Of a stretch of 64,000 nt of DNA, positions 1 through 7,710 are shown one piece after another. Position 1 is the stretch's first letter. The number at the start of each line of letters is the position of its first letter. Where the stretch lies: NCBI GenBank assembly GCA_949287815.1, contig CASEHS010000001.1, positions 1 to 64,000 of the forward strand, in the 5' to 3' direction. The notes under the pieces were generated by a model. That model did not search any database. It worked only from the letters and a program-made list of their open reading frames with translations, and was not told the DNA's origin. A program made the position numbers and the translations under genes. This DNA comes from an uncultured Bacillota bacterium (lineage in GTDB: Bacteria > Bacillota > Clostridia > Christensenellales > Borkfalkiaceae).

Positions 1-681
1 AACCTTTCAAATATTTCAATTCCTTCCTCCGTCTTGTATGTGGGCTACGAAGCATTTAGCAATACCGCTTATCTTAACGATTATATAAACAATAAAATAA
101 ATAGCGAAAGCGACGGAACTCTTTACGCAGGACCTGTTCTGCTTTCCGTACATTGGTTTACAGGTACGGAATTTAGAGTTAAACCAGGAACTATTGTTAT
201 TATAGACTCTAATACAGAAAATTTACCTATAAAACCATTCTTTGATTCTTCTATAGCAAAAGGTATTACTTCAATCATCCTTCCCGATTCTCTTAAAGCA
301 ATCGGAAACAATGCGTTTAAAGAAACCGGAATCACTTCTGTTTCTTTACCCGAAGGAATTATCAGGATCGGAGACAGCGCGTTCAGTGCCTGCAAATCTC
401 TTTCTTCTGTATCCCCCACACCCAATCTTGAAGAATTAGGACAATATGCTTTTTCAAACTGTCAACTGACGACATTTGTCCTCCCCTCATCAGTTTGGTA
501 TATCGGGGTAATGCCTTTTGCAAAAAATCCCATTGAGACATATATCGGGGTAATGCCTTTTGCAAAAAATCCCATTGAGACACTCTACTGCGAAGCGGAA
601 AGCAAACCTTCCGGATGGCAAAACTCGTGGAATCAAACTTTTAATGCAACTTTCAACACCGTATGGGGATACAAAGGCTGA
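1..681 (+). CDS. BspA-like leucine-rich-repeat surface protein, 3' end only
   Basis: The reading frame is open to the window edge, so the 5' part lies outside; a TTG at 34 is internal, not a start. The visible residues carry BspA/LRR_5-type repeats of about 23 residues with the pattern IPSSV..VGYEAF, LPDSLKAIGNNAF and LPEGIIRIGDSAF. The end (YCEAESKPSGW...WGYKG) is typical of the C-termini of such Clostridia proteins. These proteins are usually secreted or cell-wall attached and implicated in adhesion; that role is family knowledge, not shown here. A 14-residue stretch is present twice in exact tandem at 499-582, breaking the normal repeat period. No membrane anchor is visible at the C-terminus. 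Confidence 0.8.
   Translation, partial: NLSNISIPSSVLYVGYEAFSNTAYLNDYINNKINSESDGTLYAGPVLLSVHWFTGTEFRVKPGTIVIIDSNTENLPIKPFFDSSIAKGITSIILPDSLKAIGNNAFKETGITSVSLPEGIIRIGDSAFSACKSLSSVSPTPNLEELGQYAFSNCQLTTFVLPSSVWYIGVMPFAKNPIETYIGVMPFAKNPIETLYCEAESKPSGWQNSWNQTFNATFNTVWGYKG
499..582 (+). repeat. Exact 42-bp tandem duplication inside the LRR gene
   Basis: Positions 499-540 and 541-582 are identical, in frame, and encode YIGVMPFAKNPIET twice. Because the copies are identical, the duplication is recent or is an assembly artefact. Confidence 0.95.
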
Positions 682-711
682 ATTTGATTTATTAAAAAAC
701 ATTATAGAAAC

Positions 712-750
712 AAAAAACGGCTCAGCGTATGATACGCTGAGCCGTTTTTT
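712..750. terminator. Bidirectional intrinsic terminator between LRR gene and deoC
   Basis: A 19-bp perfect stem (AAAAAACGGCTCAGCGTAT pairing with its complement) surrounds a single central base, flanked by A-run and T-run. It can terminate both convergent genes. Confidence 0.9.
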
Positions 751-783
751 AAACGTTAATAAATTTTTACTCAAACAAAAAAA

Positions 784-1581
784 TCAACTGTCGTTCCGGA
801 TCTGCTCGGCAATTTCTTTTCCCGCACTTGTTCCGATCCTGTCAGCCCCCGCCTCGACCATAGAGCGGAACTGCTCCGCGTTGCGGATACCGCCCGACGC
901 TTTCACAAGGCAACTGCCTTTTACTGCCTGTTTGAGAAGTTTCACGTCCTCGATCTTTGCGCCGTCGCCGAAATAGCCCGTACTGGTCTTTACAAACGCC
1001 GCGCCCGCATCGCGCGCACAGATCGCCGCCTTCATCATTTCACTCTGCGTAAGAAGAGAGGTTTCCAAAATCACTTTTACGGGTCTTCCCTTTGCAGCTG
1101 CAACGACCTTCTTGATCTCGCGCTTGACATAAGCAAAATTACCGTTCTTTACCGCGGAAATGCAGATGACCATATCGATCTCGTCTGCACCCTCCGAAAC
1201 AGCCTTTTTAGTTTCAAACACTTTTGTTTCGGTAAGATTTTCGCCCATAGGGAATCCGACCACACAAGCGATCTTTACGGCAGGCGCGTCTTTAAGGAGA
1301 TTAAAACAATCCCTTACATAGACAGGCTGCACACAGACCGAACAAAAGCCGTATTCCTTGGCTTCCTCGCACAGCTTTCGGATATCCGCACGGGTAGCCG
1401 TCTGGCGAAGCAAAGTGTGATCTATCAATTTCATCAGCCTCTTTATTTCCAGAAGTTTTTTCTGTTTTTTGAATTCTTCGAACTCTTCACGTTCGGGATC
1501 GCCTGACGGCTGAATATTTGTCTCTTGTACCGTTTCTTCGGCAGGCTCTTCAACCTGCACTCGTTTTTTCTTTCCGAACAT
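784..1581 (-). CDS. deoC: Deoxyribose-phosphate aldolase
   Basis: Cleaves 2-deoxyribose-5-phosphate to glyceraldehyde-3-phosphate and acetaldehyde, the last step of deoxynucleoside catabolism. Class I aldolase TIM barrel: the barrel starts near residue 50 with KLIDHTLLR. The Schiff-base lysine lies in AAFVKTSTGYFG, and VKASGGIR follows. The protein is 265 residues, about 45 longer than usual, because of a charged N-terminal extension (FGKKKRVQVEEPAEE...). An AAAGGAG site precedes the ATG at 1581. The start overlaps the upstream phosphorylase stop by one base (TAATG), so the two are translationally coupled. Confidence 0.95.
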   Translation of the reverse strand: MFGKKKRVQVEEPAEETVQETNIQPSGDPEREEFEEFKKQKKLLEIKRLMKLIDHTLLRQTATRADIRKLCEEAKEYGFCSVCVQPVYVRDCFNLLKDAPAVKIACVVGFPMGENLTETKVFETKKAVSEGADEIDMVICISAVKNGNFAYVKREIKKVVAAAKGRPVKVILETSLLTQSEMMKAAICARDAGAAFVKTSTGYFGDGAKIEDVKLLKQAVKGSCLVKASGGIRNAEQFRSMVEAGADRIGTSAGKEIAEQIRNDS

Positions 1582-2891
1582 TATATACTCCTTTCCCCGC
1601 CCTCCACAAAACCGCGGATAAGCGGGCGATTTTTTACTTTCTTTTCGCTGAATGTAAACGCTTTACGGACAAGCTCAAAAGCATCTTCCGATTTTCTGTT
1701 ATAAAAGACAGTCGCAAGCCTCTCGCCTTGCCTTACAAAATCACCCTGACGTTTATCAAGGACTATTCCGACCGTGTGATCGATGTCGTCCCCTTCGCGC
1801 TGTCTGCCGCCGCCCAGCATTGCACAGGCACTGCCCAACGAGAGCGCGGAAACAGTAAGATATCCGTCTTTTTGTGCCGTAACTTCAAAAATATTTTCCG
1901 CCATCGGCAAAAGAGACGCATCATAAAGCGGCGAAGCGTCCCCGCCCTGCGCGCAAATGATCTCTTCAAATTTTTTTAAAGCCGCACCCGAGCTGATCGA
2001 TTGCATGACCAGCCGTTCACTCTCTTCTTTATTTATGCCTTTTGCCATTTCCAAAATCTTTGCACAATGCGCAAACGAAACTTTTGAAAGGGCATTTTGC
2101 TTTTCTCCTTTGAGAACGCGTATCGCTTCCGCAACTTCTGCGTTACAGCCAATACAATCCCCGAGCGGATAATCCATGCAAGTGATCGCGGCTGCGGTCT
2201 TTCTGCCTGCCGCAGTGCCGATCGATACCATCAGCTTTGCAAGTTTGTCGGCATCCCTTCCCGTCTTCATAAACGCGCCGTCACCGTATTTTACGTCCAG
2301 AAGAAGTATATCGGCAAAAGAAGCAAGTTTTTTGCTCATAACAGAAGACGCGATAAGCGGAATACTGTCTATGGTCGCCGTGACATCGCGGACGGCGTAC
2401 ATACGTTTATCGGCAGGCACCGTTTCCTGCGTCTGACCCGAAACAGCCGCTCCGATCTTTTCCACCTGTCTTGAAAACTCCTCAGCCGTAAGATCGGTAC
2501 GAAAGCCTTTAAAACTTTCCAGTTTATCCAGAGTGCCGCCCGTATGACCGAGTCCCCTCCCCGAATATTTTGCGCAACAAATCCCCAAAGATGCAAGAAC
2601 GGGAACAAGGATCAGCGTTGTGGAATCGGAAACGCCGCCCGTGGAATGTTTATCCGCAAAAATTTTATCCGTCGCGGGACGGGAAGCGACCTGACCGCTT
2701 TTCACCATTGCATCGGTAAGATAAAAACACTCCTCATCCGTCATACCGTTGAGAAGAACAGCCATACAAAACGCAGCGATCTGTCCGTCCGTTGCACTTG
2801 CGTCCGCGACCTTTCCGATAAAAAATCTGATTTCCTTTTCGGTCAGAACGCGCTTGTTTTTCTTTGCCTCGATCACATCATACACGCGCAT
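1581..2891 (-). CDS. Pyrimidine-nucleoside (thymidine) phosphorylase
   Basis: Splits thymidine/uridine/deoxyuridine with phosphate to free base and (deoxy)ribose-1-phosphate, feeding DeoC after isomerisation. The 436-residue length fits the deoA/pdp family. The signature ADKHSTGGVSDSTTLI supplies phosphate-binding residues, and YSGRGLGHTGGTLDKLE and SIPLIASSVMSKKLA are conserved active-site loops. The usual GVGD reads GVSD here. The all-helical N-terminal domain spans residues 1-65 and the C-terminal domain begins near 330. It sits upstream of deoC in a two-gene operon, with GGGGAG about 10 bases before the ATG. Whether it prefers thymidine only (deoA) or all pyrimidines (pdp) cannot be told. 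Confidence 0.93.
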   Translation of the reverse strand: MRVYDVIEAKKNKRVLTEKEIRFFIGKVADASATDGQIAAFCMAVLLNGMTDEECFYLTDAMVKSGQVASRPATDKIFADKHSTGGVSDSTTLILVPVLASLGICCAKYSGRGLGHTGGTLDKLESFKGFRTDLTAEEFSRQVEKIGAAVSGQTQETVPADKRMYAVRDVTATIDSIPLIASSVMSKKLASFADILLLDVKYGDGAFMKTGRDADKLAKLMVSIGTAAGRKTAAAITCMDYPLGDCIGCNAEVAEAIRVLKGEKQNALSKVSFAHCAKILEMAKGINKEESERLVMQSISSGAALKKFEEIICAQGGDASPLYDASLLPMAENIFEVTAQKDGYLTVSALSLGSACAMLGGGRQREGDDIDHTVGIVLDKRQGDFVRQGERLATVFYNRKSEDAFELVRKAFTFSEKKVKNRPLIRGFVEGGERSI

Positions 2892-2981
2892 ACGTCAAAA
2901 TCTCCCCTATCCAGACCAAAACCTCTCTTTTTCGCAACTTACATTGCTGTATAGTATAACAAAAAAAGGAGAAAGTTTTTT

Positions 2982-3254
2982 GTGAATCTGCTTGCATCCA
3001 CCCTTTGGGGCGGACTTTATCTCGTTCTTCTTTTCGGGATTTGTTTCGGGATCGTTGTCGGCTCAAAGGCGATCCTTCTTCGCCGCGCCAGAAAAAATCA
3101 ACCGCAAGTTCCCGAAAAGCCCGCTGTATCGACCGAGCCGGAAAAGCCGAAAAGGACAAATCCCGAAAAAGTTTATTACATAGTCGAAAAAAAGCGAACG
3201 AGAAAATCAAACGCAAAATACAGCGAGCCTAAAAAAATCAAATTCGAACAATGA
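2982..3254 (+). CDS. Small membrane protein with basic tail, unknown function
   Basis: A 90-residue protein with GTG start preceded by AAAAAGGAGAAAG. Residues 6-30 (WGGLYLVLLFGICFGIVVG) form one transmembrane helix. The rest is a Lys/Arg/Pro-rich cytoplasmic tail containing KVYYIVEKKRTRKS. It is divergent from the deoA operon and has no partner downstream. No family was recognised. The strong ribosome-binding site and clean topology support a real gene. Confidence 0.65.
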   Translation: MNLLASTLWGGLYLVLLFGICFGIVVGSKAILLRRARKNQPQVPEKPAVSTEPEKPKRTNPEKVYYIVEKKRTRKSNAKYSEPKKIKFEQ

Positions 3255-3301
3255 CCGTGCCAAACTTAAAATGACTTTTTAAGGCAGTTTCGTTGTTTTC
3301 T

Positions 3302-3679
3302 TTAATCTTTATACGCAGTGACGTTTTCGCCTTCTTCCCAAAGGCGTTCCAAATGATAAAACAGCCTCGATTCATCGTTAAAGATATGCACGATCACGTC
3401 GCCGTAATCGAGAACACCCCAACGCCCCTCTTTTGTTCCTTCCGTACGGCGGGGCTCAATCGACTCTTTGGAAAGTTTTTCTTCCAGATTATCGCAGAGC
3501 GCTTTTACCTGCGTGGCGCTATGTCCGCTCGCGACCACGAAAAAATCGCAGAGCGTCGTCTTTTCCGCAACGTCGATCATAATTATATCCGCCGCCTTTT
3601 TCGAAGAGAGAAAGGCGCAAATTTTTTTTGCAAGTTCTTCCGATTCGCGCAAGGGTTTTTCCTGAGTTTTCTTTTTCAT
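3302..3679 (-). CDS. rsfS: Ribosomal silencing factor RsfS
   Basis: Binds ribosomal protein uL14 and blocks subunit joining when nutrients are short. The 125 residues match the RsfS/Iojap family: KKAADIIMIDVAEKTTLCDFF, VVASGHSATQVKALCDNLEEKL and WGVLDYGDVIVHIF are hallmark segments. The ATG overlaps the stop of the NadD-YqeK fusion by four bases, reproducing the common nadD-yqeK-rsfS order of Firmicutes. Confidence 0.95.
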   Translation of the reverse strand: MKKKTQEKPLRESEELAKKICAFLSSKKAADIIMIDVAEKTTLCDFFVVASGHSATQVKALCDNLEEKLSKESIEPRRTEGTKEGRWGVLDYGDVIVHIFNDESRLFYHLERLWEEGENVTAYKD

Positions 3680-4821
3680 GTTTTTCTCCTGTCGGTAAGT
3701 TCTTTATAATATTCATACGCCGCAAAGGTCAAAGGATAAATCTTTCCTTTGCTTCGTTTGAGATGCTTTATCGTAAGTTTGAGTGCAAGCCGCATACAAT
3801 CGTTGAGATCGGTATCAAAAAGTTTGCGTAGTTTTTTTATCCCGGGAAAATCCCTGCCGGGTTCCAGCATATCCGATAGAAAAATCAACTTTTCTAAATC
3901 GCTCATATTGGGTCTTCCCGAAGTATGATACCTTATCGCATCGAGTACGTCCTCTTGAGAGACCCCAAATGTATGTTCCGCAACGTATGCGCCCGTATAC
4001 TGGTGCAATACCTGTGAGGGCACGTCTTCGGGGGGAACAAATCCCGAAAGTTCGGAATCGTTCAGATCCATATTTTTAGCAACATCGTGAAACGCGGCAG
4101 CGCGGATAACATCGTTTTCGGCAAGTTTATATTTTGCAGAAAAGGGTGCTGCGGTAAGCGCAACGCGAAGCGTATGCTTAGCCCGCGCGGGCTTTAAATA
4201 TTTGAGAGCACCCTTCACTCCGTCTATCCGATACAACTGATTCGCTTCAATATATTCTATGACGCAATCGGGCAGATAGGGTCTTAAATCCTCTCCGAAT
4301 GCACAAAGCACGCGCGCTTTGGTGGAAGAAATATCGCGCCCCGTATACTCGATCACCTTGAATTTTTTATGGAAAGTTGAAAAGAACTTCAACTGTTCGA
4401 GCGCAAAATTTACCTTTTCCCCTTCCCTGTTGCAAACGACAAGATCGCAAAGGGAAAGAATGGTTTCCGGTTCTTTCCACGTATAAAAATCTTTGAGCAT
4501 ATCCGCCCCGACCAGAAAAAACAACTGTGCATCGGGGTATTTTTTTCTGAAATAGCCGAGAGTGATATAAGTATAACTCGTACCGCCCGCGTTGAGTTCA
4601 AAGGCGCTTACTTCGCAATTTCTGATCCCTTCAAAGGCGAGGCGTACCATATTCAGCCTGTCCTGGGGGTCGGCGTGCGCCCTGCCCTGCTTGTGCGGAG
4701 CAACAAATGCAGGCACAATGATAGTTTTATTTACGCCGAGCGAATCTATCGCCGCTTTTACCATATTGATATGTTCCGCATGAACGGGATCAAAACTCCC
4801 GCCAAAAATAGCAATCTTCAT
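3676..4821 (-). CDS. nadD: NadD-YqeK fusion: nicotinate-nucleotide adenylyltransferase plus HD-domain hydrolase
   Basis: Residues 1-200 are nicotinate-mononucleotide adenylyltransferase (NAD biosynthesis): IFGGSFDPVHAEH carries the nucleotidyltransferase HxxH-type site, followed by FLVGADML and the ISSTKAR loop. Residues 205-381 are a YqeK-type HD hydrolase, with KHTLRVALTAA and AAAFHDVAKN giving metal ligands; in YqeK the substrate is diadenosine tetraphosphate. In most relatives these are two adjacent genes; here one frame covers both without a stop. It is the first gene of an operon with rsfS, driven by the promoter at 4884-4912. Confidence 0.93.
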   Translation of the reverse strand: MKIAIFGGSFDPVHAEHINMVKAAIDSLGVNKTIIVPAFVAPHKQGRAHADPQDRLNMVRLAFEGIRNCEVSAFELNAGGTSYTYITLGYFRKKYPDAQLFFLVGADMLKDFYTWKEPETILSLCDLVVCNREGEKVNFALEQLKFFSTFHKKFKVIEYTGRDISSTKARVLCAFGEDLRPYLPDCVIEYIEANQLYRIDGVKGALKYLKPARAKHTLRVALTAAPFSAKYKLAENDVIRAAAFHDVAKNMDLNDSELSGFVPPEDVPSQVLHQYTGAYVAEHTFGVSQEDVLDAIRYHTSGRPNMSDLEKLIFLSDMLEPGRDFPGIKKLRKLFDTDLNDCMRLALKLTIKHLKRSKGKIYPLTFAAYEYYKELTDRRKT

Positions 4822-4883
4822 TTCCGCACGCTCATTTATGGGATATTTTTACGGTTTTCATACCGTTTTTTTTCATTTTTTTA

Positions 4884-4912
4884 ATTATAGCACATCGGGA
4901 CGCCTCTTGCAA
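4884..4912 (-). promoter_or_regulatory. Sigma-A-type promoter for nadD/yqeK-rsfS
   Basis: On the minus strand TTGCAA (4907-4912) and TATAAT (4884-4889) are separated by exactly 17 bp, about 60 bp upstream of the nadD ATG. Confidence 0.75.
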
Positions 4913-5002
4913 GGTTTGAAAAAACAAAATCTGGATAAAATTATACGAAAAGATTTAAAGGGTTAGCGGCAGAATCTGCCGCAATGCCCGCGGAGGCGTC
5001 AT

Positions 5003-5755
5003 TTGAAAAAATTTGATTTTCCGCTGTGGTCGGACACAGTATTTGTAAGTTTTATTTCTTTTTTATTCTTTTTCTGTCTTTTAAGGTTTTACCTGCCGGG
5101 ACTATGGCTCACACTTGTGCTTTCGCTCGTCTTTGCTGCCGGGATAGGACTTCTTTTTCACCTTTTTCTGAAAGGCAGAAGAAGCCGCCGCTTTCAAGAC
5201 GGGGAAACCAAAAAAAACGTACAGAAACTTGCCTTTCATCTCGCCATAGACGCCCCCGAAACGGAAACGGAGCGCCTTGCAAAAAGTTTATCCGTACATC
5301 TCGGCACACAGGTGACCCGTACAGGCGACAGGCTGGACACACCTTACGGAGCGTATTATCCGATGTTCTCTCTTTCACCCGTATCGGCAGATGAGATCGC
5401 AAAAGTAGTGCGCTCCGCGGGAAAGGATAAGACCGTTTGCGCCGCCACCTATACGCCCGAAGCGGAAGCCCTCGCCGACGCGTTCGGCATAAGGCTGATG
5501 GACGCAGAAAATTTATACGACCTTTTCAGCCGAACGGGAAACCTGCCCGAACAATATATGCTCCCCGAACGCAAAAGAAGCATCAGAGAAGGGATCAGAC
5601 GCAGAATTAAGCGAAGCAGTTACCGCGGTTATCTTCTGGCAGGATGCCTTACCCTGCTTTTCAGTCTGTTTACATTTTTTCCCGTCTATTATATTGTGGC
5701 GGGAAGTTTAATGCTTGCCGCCGCCATACTTGTCCGTTTTTTCGGAAAAGCATAA
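5003..5755 (+). CDS. Membrane protein with a central soluble domain, unknown function
   Basis: A 250-residue protein with TTG start at 5003, set by GGAGG six bases upstream. It has two N-terminal transmembrane helices (residues 13-50), a soluble middle of about 130 residues and two C-terminal helices (210-245). The middle contains KTVCAATYTPEAEALADAFG then IRLMDAENLYDLF. This resembles the strand-helix pattern of Mrr-like restriction-endonuclease folds found in membrane-tethered proteins, but a D-(D/E)xK catalytic triad is not evident. It stands alone between a divergent operon and the IS200 element. Confidence 0.65.
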   Translation: MKKFDFPLWSDTVFVSFISFLFFFCLLRFYLPGLWLTLVLSLVFAAGIGLLFHLFLKGRRSRRFQDGETKKNVQKLAFHLAIDAPETETERLAKSLSVHLGTQVTRTGDRLDTPYGAYYPMFSLSPVSADEIAKVVRSAGKDKTVCAATYTPEAEALADAFGIRLMDAENLYDLFSRTGNLPEQYMLPERKRSIREGIRRRIKRSSYRGYLLAGCLTLLFSLFTFFPVYYIVAGSLMLAAAILVRFFGKA

Positions 5756-5837
5756 TATCTTAAAATAATTCTTTAATTCAGGATTTGCAATAAAAACATT
5801 TATTTTAAACCACGTGATCGCCTTTTTATCGCAGAAT

Positions 5838-6565
5838 AGTCAAGTACCACCGGCTGAGCCGGTGGCTTGATTAAGCGCTTCAAGCGCATGATACCGGCGG
5901 CACTACTCGTGCTCGAATTTCCTGGCAATCGCAACATTTTTTCAGCGGCCACCTCTAGGTGGCTGCTTTTATTTGCTTTCTTTTACCGGCTCACCCGTAA
6001 ACGGGTCGATGTACTCTTTCATACTCATTTGTTCGTATAGCTTATCTTCCTCCAATTGATTTGCTATATATTTCTTTATTGCCTCTTTGTTTCTCCCGCC
6101 CGTATCAACATAATAGCCCCTGCACCAAAAATGCCGATTCCCGTACTTATATTTCAGCTTGGCGAATTGGTCAAATATCATTAAACTACTCTTTCCTTTG
6201 AGTATCCCCATAAATTTACTTACACTCATTTTCGGCGGAATTGTCACTAACATATGGATATGATCTTCACACGCGTTTGCCTCTATTATTTCTACTCCTT
6301 GACATCTTTCGCATATCCTTCGCAATATCTTTCCTATTGCTTCTTTATATTTCCCGTATATGATTTGTCTACGATATTTCGGTGCAAATACAATATGGTA
6401 TTGACACCGCCACTTCGTATGTGCTAAACTATCTATGTCTTTCATTAGACCTCCTGTTTTACTTTTCTTGCGATTGCCAGTCGCTCCAATTGTATTACAG
6501 GAGTTTCTTTTTTGTCCACAGTTTAAACCCTTTACCCACTCGCTCAGCGAGTGGTTGCCTTAGAC
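5838..6565 (-). mobile_element. IS200-type insertion sequence (IS200/IS605 family)
   Basis: A lone Y1 transposase gene is flanked by subterminal palindromes: CCACTCGCT/AGCGAGTGG at 6536-6554 (left end) and CCACCGGCT/AGCCGGTGG at 5847-5865 (right end). A further stem at 948-963 of the 5-kb block (5948-5963) follows the tnpA stop. There are no inverted terminal repeats, as expected for single-strand transposition. The exact termini are estimates. It appears intact and lies in an intergenic gap. Confidence 0.8.
5969..6445 (-). CDS. tnpA: IS200-type Y1 transposase TnpA
   Basis: A HUH single-strand transposase of 158 residues, full length for the family. It opens with THTKWRCQYH-like residues (AHTKWRCQYHIVFAPKYRR), the metal-binding pair is in CEDHIHMLV, and the catalytic tyrosine lies in EAIKKYIANQ. 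It would cut and rejoin single-stranded hairpin ends as a dimer. No tnpB or IscB companion is present, which defines the IS200 group. Confidence 0.93.
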   Translation of the reverse strand: MKDIDSLAHTKWRCQYHIVFAPKYRRQIIYGKYKEAIGKILRRICERCQGVEIIEANACEDHIHMLVTIPPKMSVSKFMGILKGKSSLMIFDQFAKLKYKYGNRHFWCRGYYVDTGGRNKEAIKKYIANQLEEDKLYEQMSMKEYIDPFTGEPVKESK

Positions 6566-6572
6566 AAAAGCG

Positions 6573-6609
6573 TACGCCCGTCGCTGCATAGTTTGCAGCG
6601 ACGGGCGTA
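6573..6609 (-). terminator. Terminator of the nth-obg-yhbY-PHP operon
   Basis: A 16-bp perfect stem (573-588 with 594-609 of the 6-kb block) directly follows the PHP gene stop. The T-rich tail is weak, on the minus strand ACGCTTTTGTC. Confidence 0.65.
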
Positions 6610-6633
6610 ATTTCTTTTATGATATTAAAAAAT

Positions 6634-7326
6634 TTATTTATTTTCCGCAAAGACATTTTCTTTGAGAAAGGGTTTTGCCCCTCCCGAGCGGATTTCAAAG
6701 ATCAACTCATCGAGCGAAAAGACCTCTTTTGACGTCTCAACTCCCGATAAAATTTTCTGATCGGCACGATGGATATCCGAACCGCCTATCTTCAACAATC
6801 CGTATTCATCCGCAAGAACTTCCCCGAGCCGATTGCACCGATCATCCCGTGCGGAATTCGGCGTCTCTATCCCCTCGCAATCGGAAGGATAAAGTCTGAT
6901 ATGATCGATATACCCCGCCTCACGGAAAGGGTGCGCCTGCACACACAAAAAACCTTTCGACCGCATAAAAGCAAGCCAGCTTCGCACATCATACGCCATC
7001 ATTTCGGGATGCGCTTTCAAAAAAGCCTTATCCTGCCCGTAAGAAAGAAAATCCGTACCGAGATAAGAATATTCCAAGCCGCAAAACACTTTCAGCCCCT
7101 GCTTTGTTGCTTCTTCTTTAACAAGTTCGAACCCTTTATAAAAGCCGTCTATTCTGTCCTGCCAGGAAAGTCCCGAGGAAACGGTCGTGTTTCCGTTGAG
7201 AAAATGATCGGTGACCACAATCCCGTCATATCCGTTTTCCAGATACAACCTGATCATAGTTTGCGCATCGAGGCGTGAACAGGCACTCGAATACAGGGTA
7301 TGACAGTGCATTTCATAACGAAACAT
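6634..7326 (-). CDS. PHP-domain phosphoesterase
   Basis: A metal-dependent phosphoesterase-like protein of 230 residues. The PHP metal motifs appear in order: MHCHTLYSSAC near the N-terminus, VVTDHFLNGN, FCGLEYSY, VQAHPFRE and GGSDIHRADQ. Substrate unknown; relatives include RNase AM/YciV-like and histidinol-phosphatase-like enzymes. It is the last gene of the nth-obg-yhbY operon, nine bases after yhbY, and ends at a stem-loop. Confidence 0.85.
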   Translation of the reverse strand: MFRYEMHCHTLYSSACSRLDAQTMIRLYLENGYDGIVVTDHFLNGNTTVSSGLSWQDRIDGFYKGFELVKEEATKQGLKVFCGLEYSYLGTDFLSYGQDKAFLKAHPEMMAYDVRSWLAFMRSKGFLCVQAHPFREAGYIDHIRLYPSDCEGIETPNSARDDRCNRLGEVLADEYGLLKIGGSDIHRADQKILSGVETSKEVFSLDELIFEIRSGGAKPFLKENVFAENK

Positions 7327-7335
7327 TTTTTTGCC

Positions 7336-7629
7336 TCAGAAAACGATATGATCGAAATCTTTTCTCGAAGAACGCCGATATAAAATTATCTTATGCCCTA
7401 TCACCGCCACGCAATCCGCATTCAGCTTTTCCGCAAGGAGCGCACCGAGTTCTTTGGCGTCGTCTGCCGCGTTTGCAAGCACGTTGATCTTGATAAGTTC
7501 GTGCGCTTCCAACGCGTCCGAAAGTGATTTTACCATATTTTCACCCACGCCGCCCTTACCGAGTTGAGAAATGGGCTGTAAATTTGCCGCTATACTTTTC
7601 AGATTGCTTCTTTGTTTGCTTGTAAGCAT
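7336..7629 (-). CDS. yhbY: YhbY-type CRM-domain RNA-binding protein
   Basis: A 97-residue protein matching the CRM domain of YhbY/YqeI, which binds the large ribosomal subunit precursor. Visible markers are LTSKQRSNLKSIAANLQPI, the GxxG-like loop LGKGGVGENMV, LIKINVL and AVIGHKIILYRRS. It lies between obg and the PHP gene. The link with Obg, a 50S assembly GTPase, supports a shared role in ribosome maturation. Confidence 0.93.
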   Translation of the reverse strand: MLTSKQRSNLKSIAANLQPISQLGKGGVGENMVKSLSDALEAHELIKINVLANAADDAKELGALLAEKLNADCVAVIGHKIILYRRSSRKDFDHIVF

Positions 7630-7710
7630 CTTTTTCTCCTCAATTACTTTGGTTTTCTTCTTTCAAAAATGCAAAAATCCATTACAAAAAAATGGAATAT
7701 TCCTTATAAA

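Noticed and set aside
6495..6698. 67-codon minus-strand frame over the IS200 end and PHP 3' region
   Set aside because: It spans the IS end, a terminator stem and another gene in a different frame, with no support.
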